From Gammaproteobacteria bacterium UBA3498 (lineage in GTDB: Bacteria > Pseudomonadota > Gammaproteobacteria > Pseudomonadales > Pseudohongiellaceae), in the NCBI GenBank assembly GCA_002377605.1, contig DFQD01000134.1, forward strand, positions 1 to 13,808: a stretch of 13,808 nucleotides of DNA. The letters are read 5' to 3'. Below, piece by piece: positions 1 to 6,628 of this stretch. The notes below the pieces were generated by a model, which worked only from the letters and a program-made list of their open reading frames with translations, was not told the DNA's origin and ran no database searches. Each line of letters begins with the position of its first letter. Position 1 is the stretch's first letter. The position numbers and the translations under genes were made by a program.

Positions 1-1
1 T

Positions 2-252
2 TATGAATTGGATTTAATCATTTCCGAAGCTGATTATGTTCTTGTGTTAGCTGAAGTACACTGTAGTCGAAAAACAGGTTTCAAAACCATAACTGCTGCC
101 AAAAAAGATCGCTTCCGAAAAGCTTGCGCTTTATTTTAATTTTTAACAATCACACCGTGCTCTAGTCTGCCTCCCTTATAGATTTGAAGTCATAGTAATT
201 TCTACTGCAACAATTCGCGATAGACGAACCAGAGTGGATTTATAATGCATTC
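2..252 (+). pseudogene. yraN: yraN (UPF0102) remnant, broken by one stop and two frame changes; 5' end outside window
   Basis: Three pieces of one YraN-like protein lie in order but in three reading frames. From position 2 the frame reads YELDLIISEADY and then LAEVHCSRKTG and KKDRFRKACALF, matching the GEIDLI...VFVEVR...K core of the nuclease-like UPF0102 family, and stops at TAA 137-139. Translation past that stop gives FLTITPCSSLP. The next frame, around 168-206, reads CLPYRFEVIVIST, the family's CRFDVVAI strand. The third frame, 217-252, reads AIDEPEWIYNAF, the family's C-terminal (V)EWIxxAF motif. An intact family member is roughly 120-130 residues in a single frame. It lies just upstream of the gmhA/diaA-dolP pair, as yraN does in E. 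coli and Pseudomonas (from memory). The rest of the gene's 5' part is outside the window. Sequencing errors are an alternative, but all neighbouring genes are intact. Confidence 0.75.
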
Positions 253-391
253 ATATTAAACTTCTTTCTCAAGGTCACACTCTATTTACTAGAACTTTCT
301 TAAAATTCTGAGGAATTTAGAGTAACAAAGGGAATAAATCGGCCGATAATTAGGAATATTTTTCTGAGCACTAAGGTTTAGCGGAATTGCA
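253..391. other. Intergenic region upstream of gmhA/diaA
   Basis: AT-rich spacer with no supported gene. It contains a hairpin at 303-318 (AAATTC, loop TGAG, GAATTT) that can be extended by three pairs at 299-301/320-322 across an A-A mismatch. No U-tract follows, so it is not a classical terminator. The GCGGAA at about 379-384 is a plausible ribosome binding site for the ATG at 392. GATAAT at about 345-350 could be a -10 box but has no convincing -35 partner. Confidence 0.4.
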
Positions 392-988
392 ATGAATTTA
401 GAGGAGCGAATAAGCAATCACTTCACGGAAAGTATTGAAATCAAACAAAGGTCAATGGACGAGCTGGTGATTCCTATTCAGCATGCTGGAAATTGCATGG
501 TGCAAAGCTTACTTAATGAAGGAAAAATCCTAAGTTGCGGAAATGGAGGCTCTGCAGGAGACTCCCAGCACTTTTCTGCAGAACTATTGAATCGGTTCGA
601 AAAAGAGCGTCCAGGGCTGCCGGCAGTTGCATTATCCACTGACAGCTCAACCCTTACTGCTATTGCAAATGATTATGACTATAGTGAGATTTTTGCAAAG
701 CAGGTTACAGCTCTAGGACAATCAAATGACGTGCTTCTGGCAATTTCCACCAGTGGAAATTCTGCCAATGTTATAGAAGCAATAAACGCCGCACATGATC
801 GAGGAATGTCGATTGTGGCATTAACCGGCAGGGATGGCGGAACAATGGCGGGCCAACTCCAGGAAAAGGATGTAGAAATTAGAGTCCCGTCCGATAGAAC
901 AGCAAGAGTACAAGAAGTTCACTTAGTAGTTATCCACTGTCTTTGTGACTTTATAGACACGCAATTATTTGGAGGAGATGAAGTATGA
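392..988 (+). CDS. gmhA: SIS-domain protein: phosphoheptose isomerase GmhA / DnaA-associated DiaA family
   Basis: A 198-residue single-SIS-domain protein. GmhA converts sedoheptulose 7-phosphate to D-glycero-D-manno-heptose 7-phosphate for LPS inner-core heptose; its paralogue DiaA binds DnaA and promotes initiation at oriC. The family is clear from CGNGGSAGDSQHFSAEL (residues 49-65), the phosphate loop STSGNS (119-124), ALTGRDGG (143-150) and RVQEVH...HCLCDFID near the end. The locus (yraN, this gene, dolP) is the E. coli diaA locus, and overall the sequence resembles DiaA (CLCDFID, NRFEKERPGLPA). However, it keeps His60, Glu64, Gln174 and His182 at the metal/catalytic positions of GmhA, where E. 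coli DiaA as I recall has lost at least the Glu and the last His. In Pseudomonas the equivalent locus gene is annotated gmhA. GmhA activity is therefore inferred; a DiaA role is not excluded. Its TGA overlaps the dolP ATG by 4 bases, indicating translational coupling. Confidence 0.88.
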   Translation: MNLEERISNHFTESIEIKQRSMDELVIPIQHAGNCMVQSLLNEGKILSCGNGGSAGDSQHFSAELLNRFEKERPGLPAVALSTDSSTLTAIANDYDYSEIFAKQVTALGQSNDVLLAISTSGNSANVIEAINAAHDRGMSIVALTGRDGGTMAGQLQEKDVEIRVPSDRTARVQEVHLVVIHCLCDFIDTQLFGGDEV

Positions 989-1560
989 AACCATACAGAT
1001 TCTTTGCATTCCTTTCTTTAGTAACACTAGCTTCCTGTTCAACCATATTAGTAAATACGACTAATCGTGAAGGAATTGCTGAAGACCCAACTGAAAGAAC
1101 CGCAGGGGCAATAGTCGAAGACCGCTCTATTGAAACAAAGATAGCGGTAAACCTTAAAGCTGAAGAACCAGCATTTCGTGCCGCTCGTTTTGATGTGGTG
1201 AGCCATAATGGAGTTGTACTACTGGTTGGGCAAGTTGAATCGAATGAGCTGAAAGCGAAGGCTGCTGAAATCGCTTCTAGAGCTAGCACCAAGATAAAAC
1301 GTATTCATAATGAATTAGAAGTTTCAAATATAGCTGGACTTATTGCTCGCGGTAATGACACTTGGATTGCCACGAAAGTGCGAACTTTAATGCTCGCCAA
1401 TGATGATGTCCCATCCGACCAAGTCAGAGTCGTTGTAGAAAACGGAGCTGTATTTCTGATGGGCATTATCAGCCAATCTGAAGGAGACAATGCGGCGAAC
1501 ATCGCACGTAATGTTTCTGGCGTTACTAAAGTCGTGAAAGTTTTCGAATATCTTAGTTAA
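985..1560 (+). CDS. dolP: Outer-membrane BON-domain lipoprotein DolP (YraP)
   Basis: A 191-residue protein, the same length as E. coli DolP as I recall. The N-terminus is a lipoprotein signal (MKPYRFFAFLSLVTLASC) with lipobox LASC and lipidated Cys18; the following residue is Ser, not Asp, so sorting to the outer membrane is expected. Two BON domains follow, at about 46-113 (conserved segment HNGVVLLVGQV) and 123-190 (ENGAVFLMGIIS). DolP binds anionic phospholipid, localises to division sites and supports outer-membrane integrity and BAM function. The start overlaps the stop of the upstream gene (ATGA, 985-988) and has a strong ribosome binding site GGAGGAG just before it. Its 3' end faces sspB with only 3 bases between the stop codons, inside a perfect hairpin. 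Confidence 0.93.
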   Translation: MKPYRFFAFLSLVTLASCSTILVNTTNREGIAEDPTERTAGAIVEDRSIETKIAVNLKAEEPAFRAARFDVVSHNGVVLLVGQVESNELKAKAAEIASRASTKIKRIHNELEVSNIAGLIARGNDTWIATKVRTLMLANDDVPSDQVRVVVENGAVFLMGIISQSEGDNAANIARNVSGVTKVVKVFEYLS

Positions 1561-1574
1561 GTTTCACTTAACTA
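1554..1574. other. Perfect 8-bp hairpin across the dolP and sspB stop codons
   Basis: TAGTTAAG (1554-1561), loop TTTCA, CTTAACTA (1567-1574). Both convergent stop codons (dolP TAA 1558-1560; sspB TGA, complement of 1564-1566) lie inside it. It would form in transcripts from either strand. Neither side has a U-tract, so it is at best a weak bidirectional terminator or a 3'-end stabilising stem. Its arms resemble those of the hairpin at 8392-8414. Confidence 0.5.
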
Positions 1575-1989
1575 TTCGTAGCGAAGGTTTCTTAATGGAA
1601 GCCGGTTGCGACTCACTTTCTGAAGAACCTTTTGAACCATCTGACCCAGTAGGATCAGGTGGTTCGCTACCGCTGGTATCCGTATCAAAGATCATCCCTT
1701 GCCCGTTTTCTTTAGCATAGATTCCCATTACCGCATTGATAGGAACAAAAATCTGATTTGGAATACCCGCAAAACGCCCTTCAAAATCGACAGCGTTGTT
1801 ACGAATTGAAAGTGATTGAACTGCAGTTGGAGAGATATTCAAAATTATTTGACCATCTTTTACATGCTCTTGCGGAACTTCCACATCAGCTGCATATGCA
1901 TTAACCAACATATAAGGAGTGCACTCGTTCTCTATAATCCACTCATAGAGAGCACGAATTATGTAAGGCCTGCTTGAGGTCATTGTCAT
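1564..1989 (-). CDS. sspB: ClpXP protease specificity-enhancing factor SspB
   Basis: A 141-residue adaptor that binds ssrA-tagged and other substrates and tethers them to ClpXP in the cytoplasm. The substrate-binding domain covers about residues 6-98: SSRPYIIRALYEWI, then VPQEHVKDGQIILNISP, then GRFAGIPNQIFVPINAVMGIYAKENG. An acidic Ser/Gly/Pro linker (about 103-130) leads to the C-terminal ClpX-docking peptide KPSLRIVK, close to the RPALRVVK tail of E. coli SspB. The ATG at 1989 is preceded by AGGGCAG at a good distance; a second Met at residue 3 is possible but less well spaced. It follows sspA after 28 bases and is probably cotranscribed with it. Confidence 0.96.
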   Translation of the reverse strand: MTMTSSRPYIIRALYEWIIENECTPYMLVNAYAADVEVPQEHVKDGQIILNISPTAVQSLSIRNNAVDFEGRFAGIPNQIFVPINAVMGIYAKENGQGMIFDTDTSGSEPPDPTGSDGSKGSSESESQPASIKKPSLRIVK

Positions 1990-2017
1990 AATGCTGCCCT
2001 ATGAAAATAAAAACCTA

Positions 2018-2650
2018 CTAAACCATCTCCTTTTCTTGTTCAGATAGGCTCGCCATAACAGATTCCCGCTCAAACAAACGATCGCGATAATCGAGTAATA
2101 GCTTAACCGCTTTGGATTTACCTAGATCAATACCCATGACTGGTAAACGCCAAAGAATTGGACATACAACACAATCGACAATGGTGAATTCATCGCTCAT
2201 AAAGTAGGGCTTTTCACCAAATATAGGTGCGATAGAAATCAAGCTTTCACGCAGCTCCTTGCGCTTCTTGTCTAACTGCGAAGGTGTGCCGCTGCGTGCT
2301 ATGATTGAATCTACCATAGTGCACCAATCTTTCCTGATGCGATAAATCCACAAACGGCTTTGCGCGCGAGCCACCGGGTACACAGGGAACAATGGCGGAT
2401 GAGGAAAGCGTTCATCCAGATATTCCATCATGATATCGGCTTCATAAAGCACAAGATCTCTATCAACCAAGGTAGGCAATTTGTTATACGGATTTAGAGT
2501 AGCCAGATCCTCTGGTTTGTTGTCAGGATCAACGTCAATTGTCTCAACAGTTACTCCTTTTTCTGCCAGTACAATCCTTACTCGATGGCTGTAATGGCTG
2601 TTTCCATCCGAATAAAAAGTCATGGAAGATCTTTTAGCAACTACGCCCAT
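2018..2650 (-). CDS. sspA: Stringent starvation protein A (GST-fold RNA polymerase-associated protein)
   Basis: A 210-residue protein with an N-terminal thioredoxin/GST-like domain (about 10-87; YSHRVRIVLAEKG, cis-Pro loop KLPTLVDRD, then YEADIMMEYLDERFP) and an all-helical C-terminal domain (about 93-205). It carries the SspA hallmark FPHPPLFPVYPVAR including the surface PHP triplet at 83-85, which contacts sigma70/RNA polymerase in characterised members. SspA proteins lack glutathione transferase activity. In E. coli SspA is induced by starvation and affects acid tolerance and H-NS levels. The ribosome binding site TGAGGA precedes the ATG. It lies 40 bases after the cytochrome b/c1 gene, a linkage known from pseudomonads, and no terminator is visible between them. 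Confidence 0.96.
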   Translation of the reverse strand: MGVVAKRSSMTFYSDGNSHYSHRVRIVLAEKGVTVETIDVDPDNKPEDLATLNPYNKLPTLVDRDLVLYEADIMMEYLDERFPHPPLFPVYPVARAQSRLWIYRIRKDWCTMVDSIIARSGTPSQLDKKRKELRESLISIAPIFGEKPYFMSDEFTIVDCVVCPILWRLPVMGIDLGKSKAVKLLLDYRDRLFERESVMASLSEQEKEMV

Positions 2651-2690
2651 AATTAGTCCTCAATTCCCAATTTTTGCTAGTATTTACTTT

Positions 2691-4754
2691 CTAGTGATAG
2701 TCTTTCGAATATTCTCTACCCATGAGTGCGGCGAGCACATAAAGCACACCTAGAAACAACAGCACCCAGATTCCTATCTGCTGCCTTCGATCCCGCACTG
2801 GCTCACCGATGTAATATAGAAAATTCACCAAGTCTGCCACAGCTGTATCAAATTCTTCTGTCGACATCGACCCATTTTCTTCTGCATGCAAATCACACTG
2901 AGCAGGATCTCCAGTTCCATGGTCATCGCAAGTCACATCACCTTGCAGATAATAGAGAACATTAGGCATTCCCACATTTGGAAAAATCTTGTTGTTTGTT
3001 CCTAAGGCTCGGGAAGAATCGTTATAGAAGGATCTTAAATAAGTGTATAACCAATCAGCACTATGCACCCGACCCGCTAAAGTTAAGTCCGGTGGCGCTG
3101 CGCCAAATGCCGCCTCTGCATATTGTTTGGACATGGCATTTTCAATTAGATCTCCAATTAACGAATCATCGAAAATTAAGTTTGCTAAAACTAAATCGTG
3201 AGGAATTTCCAAATCATCTGCAGTGCGCTCATAACGGGCATAACCAAGAGCATGGCAGCTTACACAGTAATTCATGTAGTACTTGAAACCACGTTGAAGC
3301 GAATCCTTATCATCAAAATCCGTTTCGACATGCTCAAGATCGACGTTATTCGCAGAAGCTGCTTCAGCACTTTCGGAAACCAACATCAGAGGTACAGCAA
3401 CTAAAAAGATTATCAGTAATAAGCTTCCAATCATTTGTGGAATACTTATCCATCGACCTGTTAAACGTTTAGGCGGCTCAGTTGTTTTCTCTACGCGAGT
3501 GTACCAAGGCATAGCAAAGAAATAGGCGAAATACATTAATGTCGCTATTTGTGCCAACAACGTTTTTGCCGGGCTAACTGTCTGTGTTCCTAGATATCCA
3601 AGAATAATGAATGCCACAACAAAAATAAGCAGCGCGATACGGCTATACCATCCTTTATAGCGCATGGATTTAACAGGACTCTTGTCCAACCACGGCAGCA
3701 AGAACAGCATAAAGATTGCACCGAACATAACTAGCATCCCCCAGAAATTGGAATCGATGCCGAACAGCGGCAGTGTCATAGCACGAAGCATGGAATAGAA
3801 CGGCGTGTAGTACCAAACCGGGGGGACATGCTCCGGAGTTTTCAGCGAATCAGCTTCCTGGAAGTTAGGAATTTCTAAAAAGTATCCACCCATTTCCGGG
3901 ACGAAGAAAACGATCGCGCAGAAAAAAAACAAGAATAAAATTACTCCCGCTAAATCATGATAAAGTGTGTAGTAAGGATGAAAAGGAACACTGTCCACAG
4001 GAACACCATCAGGACCCTTATTCTCTTTTATCTCTACTCCATCTGGATTGTTCGATCCCACTTCGTGTAAAGCCAAAATATGAATAAACACCAAAGCAAT
4101 TAACACGATTGGCAAGGCCACCACGTGCAAGGCAAAGAATCGATTTAGGGTGGCGCCAGAAATTAAATAATCACCGCGGATCCAAATTAAGAGGTCTTCT
4201 CCAATTACCGGTATTGAACCGAAGAGAGACACGATCACGTTAGCTCCCCAATATGAGAGCTGACCCCAAGGAAGGATATATCCCATAAATCCTTCTGCCA
4301 TCAGCACCAGGTAGATGGCCATACCGATAACCCACAACAACTCTCGCGGCTTCTTATAAGAGCCATACATGAGCCCGCGGAACATGTGAAGATAGACCAC
4401 AAAGAAAAATGCGGATGCGCCGGTAGAATGGAGATAACGCAATAACCAGCCGTAGTCGACGTCACGCATGATGTATTCGATAGAGGCGAATGCGCCTTCG
4501 GCACTAGGTGTGTAGTTCATAGTCAACCAGATACCGGTCAATAGTTGGATAACTAAAACTAAAAGCGAAAGAACACCGAAGAAGTACCAGAAATTAAAAT
4601 TTTTAGGAGCGTAATATTCGCTCATGTGTTTCTTCCAAGCGGCAATAATTGGCAACCTTTCATCAATCCAGTCGCGAACACCAATCATGGCGGACTTAAA
4701 GCGACCTCGCTTAGATGCTGCTGGCGTGTTCTCTGTATTGGAGATACCGGTCAT
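2691..4754 (-). CDS. petBC: Fused cytochrome b / cytochrome c1 of the bc1 complex (PetB-PetC)
   Basis: A 687-residue single frame joining two subunits usually encoded separately in gammaproteobacteria. Residues 1-425 are cytochrome b with about eight membrane helices. Haem ligands are His109/His123 and His210/His225; the second pair has 14 residues between, the pattern I also recall for Pseudomonas, against 13 in alphaproteobacteria. The Qo motif is PVWY (312-315) instead of PEWY. After a short linker (426-434, KTTEPPKRLTGR region) a hydrophobic segment 435-460 ending in SAEAA looks like the export signal/membrane anchor of cytochrome c1, with an AxA-type site at 463-465. Cytochrome c1 follows, with haem site CVSCH (497-501), probable axial Met596 (FPNVGMPNVL), and a C-terminal anchor (658-676). 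No stop codon or internal ribosome binding site separates the halves. The fused FbcH of Bradyrhizobium is processed into two subunits; similar processing is inferred here. The ATG overlaps the petA stop (ATGA, 4751-4754). Confidence 0.95.
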   Translation of the reverse strand: MTGISNTENTPAASKRGRFKSAMIGVRDWIDERLPIIAAWKKHMSEYYAPKNFNFWYFFGVLSLLVLVIQLLTGIWLTMNYTPSAEGAFASIEYIMRDVDYGWLLRYLHSTGASAFFFVVYLHMFRGLMYGSYKKPRELLWVIGMAIYLVLMAEGFMGYILPWGQLSYWGANVIVSLFGSIPVIGEDLLIWIRGDYLISGATLNRFFALHVVALPIVLIALVFIHILALHEVGSNNPDGVEIKENKGPDGVPVDSVPFHPYYTLYHDLAGVILFLFFFCAIVFFVPEMGGYFLEIPNFQEADSLKTPEHVPPVWYYTPFYSMLRAMTLPLFGIDSNFWGMLVMFGAIFMLFLLPWLDKSPVKSMRYKGWYSRIALLIFVVAFIILGYLGTQTVSPAKTLLAQIATLMYFAYFFAMPWYTRVEKTTEPPKRLTGRWISIPQMIGSLLLIIFLVAVPLMLVSESAEAASANNVDLEHVETDFDDKDSLQRGFKYYMNYCVSCHALGYARYERTADDLEIPHDLVLANLIFDDSLIGDLIENAMSKQYAEAAFGAAPPDLTLAGRVHSADWLYTYLRSFYNDSSRALGTNNKIFPNVGMPNVLYYLQGDVTCDDHGTGDPAQCDLHAEENGSMSTEEFDTAVADLVNFLYYIGEPVRDRRQQIGIWVLLFLGVLYVLAALMGREYSKDYH

Positions 4755-5353
4755 GCCGTTGTCTCCTCATCAATTCCGATCACTAAAACGGCATCGCCCT
4801 CGAAAGAATATGGGGGAACCTGCATGTTTCGAGATGCAGGCGAACCACTGTAAACACGACCTGCCAGGTCGAATCGAGAGCCATGACAAGGGCAAAAGAA
4901 TCCACCGCGCCATTCTGTATCAAATGGTTCTGATCTCAGGGTTATGTATGGAGTTGGTGAACAAAACAAGTGAGGGCAGAGACCAACTAGTACTAATAAT
5001 TCTGGTCGGCGAGACCGGTATTGGTTGCGCGCATAATCTGGTTGTTCCGGATCTTGCGAATCGGGATCGGCTAATCTTCCCGGATCTTCATTAAGCACAT
5101 TCAATGCTGATTCGCTACGTCGGATTACGAAGATCGGTCTGCCGCGCCAGGCCGGAATTGGTCCTAGCATTTCGCCATCACCAAGGCGGCTGATATCAAT
5201 TCGTACAGGAGCGCCCGCTGCTCGCGCTTTAGCACTTGGATTCCATGATCCGATGAAAGGAACTGCTGCTCCAGCTACGCCGGCGGCTCCGACGACTGAA
5301 GTTGAACCCACAAGAAACCGTCTGCGGCCAGTATTAGTACTGTCGTCAGTCAC
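4751..5353 (-). CDS. petA: Rieske iron-sulfur subunit of the bc1 complex (PetA)
   Basis: A 200-residue Rieske [2Fe-2S] protein that takes the first electron from ubiquinol and passes it to cytochrome c1. The N-terminus has a twin-arginine motif GRRRFLVG (9-16) followed by a hydrophobic stretch (about 17-35) that stays as membrane anchor. The cluster is bound by C126-H128 and C154-H157, with the disulfide pair C131 and C156. Box 2 is the normal CPCHGS (154-159). Box 1 is CPHLFC (126-131) where bc1 Rieske proteins normally read CTHLGC: Thr to Pro and Gly to Phe, confirmed in the bases. The start is GTG at 5351-5353 (complement), chosen because AAGGAG lies 9 bases upstream. The stop overlaps the petBC start by 4 bases. 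A probable own promoter lies at 5472-5500. Confidence 0.96.
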   Translation of the reverse strand: MTDDSTNTGRRRFLVGSTSVVGAAGVAGAAVPFIGSWNPSAKARAAGAPVRIDISRLGDGEMLGPIPAWRGRPIFVIRRSESALNVLNEDPGRLADPDSQDPEQPDYARNQYRSRRPELLVLVGLCPHLFCSPTPYITLRSEPFDTEWRGGFFCPCHGSRFDLAGRVYSGSPASRNMQVPPYSFEGDAVLVIGIDEETTA

Positions 5354-5471
5354 CGTAATTTTCTCCTTGAGAACACACTAAATTGCTATTGAAACTTCAC
5401 AATGGAAGGAAGAACTTCCTGCTATCGTGGCGCATAGTGATGCAACCATTTAAGGGTAGCAATCTTTTTGA

Positions 5472-5500
5472 ATTTTAGTGGAAATTGCAATTTTTCGCAA
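5472..5500 (-). promoter_or_regulatory. Probable sigma70 promoter of petA-petBC-sspAB
   Basis: On the minus strand TTGCGA (5500-5495) and TAAAAT (5477-5472) are separated by exactly 17 bases. It lies downstream of the rpsI terminator and about 120 bases before the petA GTG. The leader between it and petA contains a small inverted repeat, AGGAAG-AA-CTTCCT (plus strand, about 5407-5420), of unknown role. Prediction from sequence only. Confidence 0.5.
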
Positions 5501-5580
5501 GTGATACCCTGGCCCAAAACCGTCGTATCCTACTGATATTGCAGCAAAAATATTTATTTTTTATAGTAAATATTTGAATC

Positions 5581-5610
5581 AAAAAAGGCCAGATTTGAAA
5601 CCAAATCCAG
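5581..5610 (-). terminator. Rho-independent terminator after rpsI
   Basis: Reading the minus strand, CTGGATTTG, loop GTTT, CAAATCTGG form a 9-bp stem with two G-T pairs, followed by CC and then six T (complement of 5586-5581). It begins about 26 bases after the rpsI stop. It separates the ribosomal protein transcript from the bc1 genes. Confidence 0.8.
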
Positions 5611-5635
5611 CGTTTTTAACAAAAATCTTAGAGAA

Positions 5636-6028
5636 CTAGCGCTTAGAAAATTGCGGCTTCTTACGAGCCTTGCGCAAACCAACTTTCTTGCGCTCAACTT
5701 CTCTTGCATCACGAGTTACAAATCCCGCCTTGCGCAAGGTTGGCTTCAACTCATTATCGTAGTCCATAAGCGCACGGGTAATGCCGTGTCGAATAGCTCC
5801 CGCTTGGCCGAAGCTACCACCACCGCGAACACTCACGTTGATGTCAAATTGCTCTGTCATCTCAACCAATTCAAGTGGTTGTCGCACTATCATTCGCGCA
5901 ACTTCACGCCCAAAATAACCATCTAAAGGGCGACGATTAATAGTTATGTTGCCCTTTCCACTGGTTAAGTATACGCGCGCGGTTGATGTCTTGCGCCGAC
6001 CAGTTCCGTAGTATTGAGTGACTGACAT
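5636..6028 (-). CDS. rpsI: 30S ribosomal protein S9
   Basis: A 130-residue protein, the usual length. Recognised from the N-terminal YYGTGRRKTSTARVYL, the NRRPLDGYFGR segment, VRGGGSFGQAGAIRHGITRAL and the basic C-terminal tail KARKKPQFSKR; the last residues reach the P-site tRNA in the small subunit. It starts 13 bases after the rplM stop and is followed by a terminator, so it is the last gene of the rplM-rpsI operon. Confidence 0.99.
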   Translation of the reverse strand: MSVTQYYGTGRRKTSTARVYLTSGKGNITINRRPLDGYFGREVARMIVRQPLELVEMTEQFDINVSVRGGGSFGQAGAIRHGITRALMDYDNELKPTLRKAGFVTRDAREVERKKVGLRKARKKPQFSKR

Positions 6029-6041
6029 TAAATTTTACCGC

Positions 6042-6470
6042 CTACAGTGAAACAGTCTGTGGTTGCTGCGCACTATGAGGATGATCAGTGCCAGCATATA
6101 CTTTGAGTTTCTTAAACATTGCCCGGCCCAATGGAGTCCGAGGTAGCATACCCTTAACTGCTAGTTTGATTACTTTTTCCGGAGAGCGTTCCTGCAGCTT
6201 TTCAAACGAGATGGATTTTAGACCACCTGGGTAGCCAGAATGAGAGTAGTACATTTTGTCTGTGGTTTTGTTTCCTGTCACCCTCACTTTTTCAGCATTG
6301 ATGACAACCACATAGTCACCGGTGTCCACATGAGGCGTATATTCAGCTTTATGTTTGCCACGTAAACGGGTCGCAATCCCCGACGCCATGCGGCCCAGAG
6401 TCTGACCTTCGGCATCAACAAGCAACCAGTTTTGCTCTACCTCATGAGGCTTGGCACTGTAAGTCTTCAT
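6042..6470 (-). CDS. rplM: 50S ribosomal protein L13
   Basis: A 142-residue protein, the same length as E. coli L13. Diagnostic segments are MKTYSAKP at the start, WLLVDAEGQTLGRMAS, LRGKHKAEYTPHVDTGDYVVVINA, KMYYSHSGYPGG and GMLPRTPLGRAMFKKLKVYAG. A longer reading with six extra residues (from 6488) is possible, but the family begins at MKT, so the ATG at 6470-6468 was chosen. L13 is an early-assembly protein of the large subunit. It is transcribed with rpsI. Confidence 0.98.
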   Translation of the reverse strand: MKTYSAKPHEVEQNWLLVDAEGQTLGRMASGIATRLRGKHKAEYTPHVDTGDYVVVINAEKVRVTGNKTTDKMYYSHSGYPGGLKSISFEKLQERSPEKVIKLAVKGMLPRTPLGRAMFKKLKVYAGTDHPHSAQQPQTVSL

Positions 6471-6523
6471 CGTACTTAATTCGAGCATCAGTTTAAGGAG
6501 CGCGAATACTACCGAAGAGGCTC

Positions 6524-6551
6524 TTAATATTCAAGAAAATTACCGCTACAA
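6524..6551 (-). promoter_or_regulatory. Possible promoter of rplM-rpsI
   Basis: On the minus strand TTGTAG (6551-6546), a 16-base spacer and TATTAA (6529-6524), about 54 bases before the rplM ATG and within the 158-base gap after zapE. The match is moderate and no alternative was clearly better. Read-through from zapE is also possible because no convincing terminator lies after zapE. Confidence 0.35.
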
Positions 6552-6628
6552 ATCCAGGTTTTTTGGTTCTTGCAGCGAGTTTTCTGCTGCCTGAAAAACA
6601 GCCAATTTAGGCCAATAATTGCCTATAT

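Noticed and set aside
2726..3404. Three plus-strand frames of 68-102 codons opposite the cytochrome c1 part
   Set aside because: Antisense to a conserved coding region, overlapping each other, without start signals; shadows of the real gene.
4624..5094. A 156-codon plus-strand frame opposite petA and the petBC start
   Set aside because: It lies antisense to two unmistakable bc1 genes and its translation resembles no known family.
6471..6488. Longer rplM start adding six residues
   Set aside because: L13 proteins begin at MKT and the shorter product has the exact family length of 142.
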